Shown one piece after another: positions 13,747 through 13,927 of a stretch of DNA of 13,927 bases; position 1 is the first letter of the stretch; each line of letters starts with the position of its first letter. Position numbers and translations under genes: made by a program. The stretch is from CAYUNT01 sp964446285. Lineage in GTDB: Bacteria; Sumerlaeota; Sumerlaeia; SLMS01; CAYUNT01. The notes below the pieces were generated by a model, which made no database searches, was not told the origin of the DNA, and was given only the letters and a program-made list of their open reading frames with translations. The stretch spans positions 1 through 13,927 of the forward strand of contig CAYUNT010000126.1 in the NCBI GenBank assembly GCA_964446285.1, written 5' to 3'.

Positions 13747-13927
13747 CAGCCTCTTTGAATAGCCACGCCATTCTTCTGTGATTCCAGACTGGCTGCACAA
13801 CAGCGTATTTCATTATTGGCCTGCGTCCTATAGGTCCCATTCGTCCCATAGGACAATTCCGTAAACCTTCTATTATACGGCTTATAATTATAGAAAACAG
13901 TTATTGATGCGGTAGCGGGGGCTGTGG
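13747..13927. other. Non-coding end with repeats
   Basis: No gene is seen after the dockerin protein stop. The stretch holds a 9-nt tandem repeat (13825-13854) and an AT-rich imperfect hairpin (TTCTAT 13868-13873 with ATAGAA 13890-13895, plus an inner TATA/TATA pairing). No typical GC-stem/T-run terminator for the upstream gene is visible before the window ends. Confidence 0.55.
13825..13854. repeat. Three 9-nt tandem units forming an inverted repeat
   Basis: GTCCTATAG, GTCCCATTC and GTCCCATAG follow each other directly (13825-13851) and end in GAC. The outer parts GTCCTAT (13825-13831) and ATAGGAC (13848-13854) are perfect 7-bp inverted repeats. It looks like a dispersed intergenic repeat. 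One cluster is visible in this window. Confidence 0.65.

Noticed and set aside
1..13927. CRISPR arrays, insertion sequences or prophage genes
   Set aside because: I saw no regularly spaced direct repeats of CRISPR length, no transposase and no phage structural or integrase gene.

Overview
The window (13,927 bases, GC-rich apart from AT-rich gaps) looks like chromosomal DNA of a Gram-negative-type, uncultured environmental bacterium. The reasons are a CCA-encoding tRNA, a CNNM/CorC-type membrane protein, a periplasmic-adaptor-like (HlyD) protein, and very large secreted proteins built from lamin-tail (LTD), CotH, Ig-like and dockerin modules with a Pro/Ser linker. This protein repertoire is typical of poorly cultured phyla such as Sumerlaeota, Hydrogenedentota, Lentisphaerota or Planctomycetota. 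I cannot assign a phylum from this sequence alone.

Layout. Bases 1-1300 hold, all on the minus strand, a terminator, tRNA-Gly(GCC) and a DUF21/CBS-pair membrane protein. Bases 1302-1598 are non-coding and contain a 17-bp-arm palindrome and an 11-bp-arm hairpin. From about 9153 down to 1599 there are five minus-strand genes. They encode a secreted CotH-kinase/LTD protein, a VTC-type polyphosphate polymerase domain protein, a DUF4956 membrane protein, an HlyD-like membrane fusion protein and, after a 238-bp gap, a second secreted protein with choice-of-anchor D and LTD domains. The middle three are tightly packed (62-bp overlap, then a 3-bp gap). Divergently, 9511-13746 encodes a 1411-residue secreted multidomain protein: beta-helix-like region, metzincin-like protease motif, Ig-like modules and a C-terminal dockerin. 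The remaining 181 bases hold a triplicated 9-nt repeat and an AT-rich hairpin.

How the genes may work together. CotH, VTC and DUF4956 proteins are a recurrent neighbourhood in bacteria. CotH is a secreted protein kinase-like fold. VTC is an inorganic polyphosphate polymerase fold. DUF4956 is a small MgtC-like membrane protein. Here an HlyD-like adaptor is translationally linked to them. The two secreted LTD proteins that flank the cassette both end in the same short pattern, [VI]-[DN]-[GA]-W-[CL]-[VL]-Y-COOH. I regard this shared C-terminus, next to a membrane cassette of unexplained function, as the best candidate for something undescribed: possibly an export or surface-attachment tag, or a recognition tail for the CotH/VTC machinery. 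That link is inference; the shared ending is directly visible.
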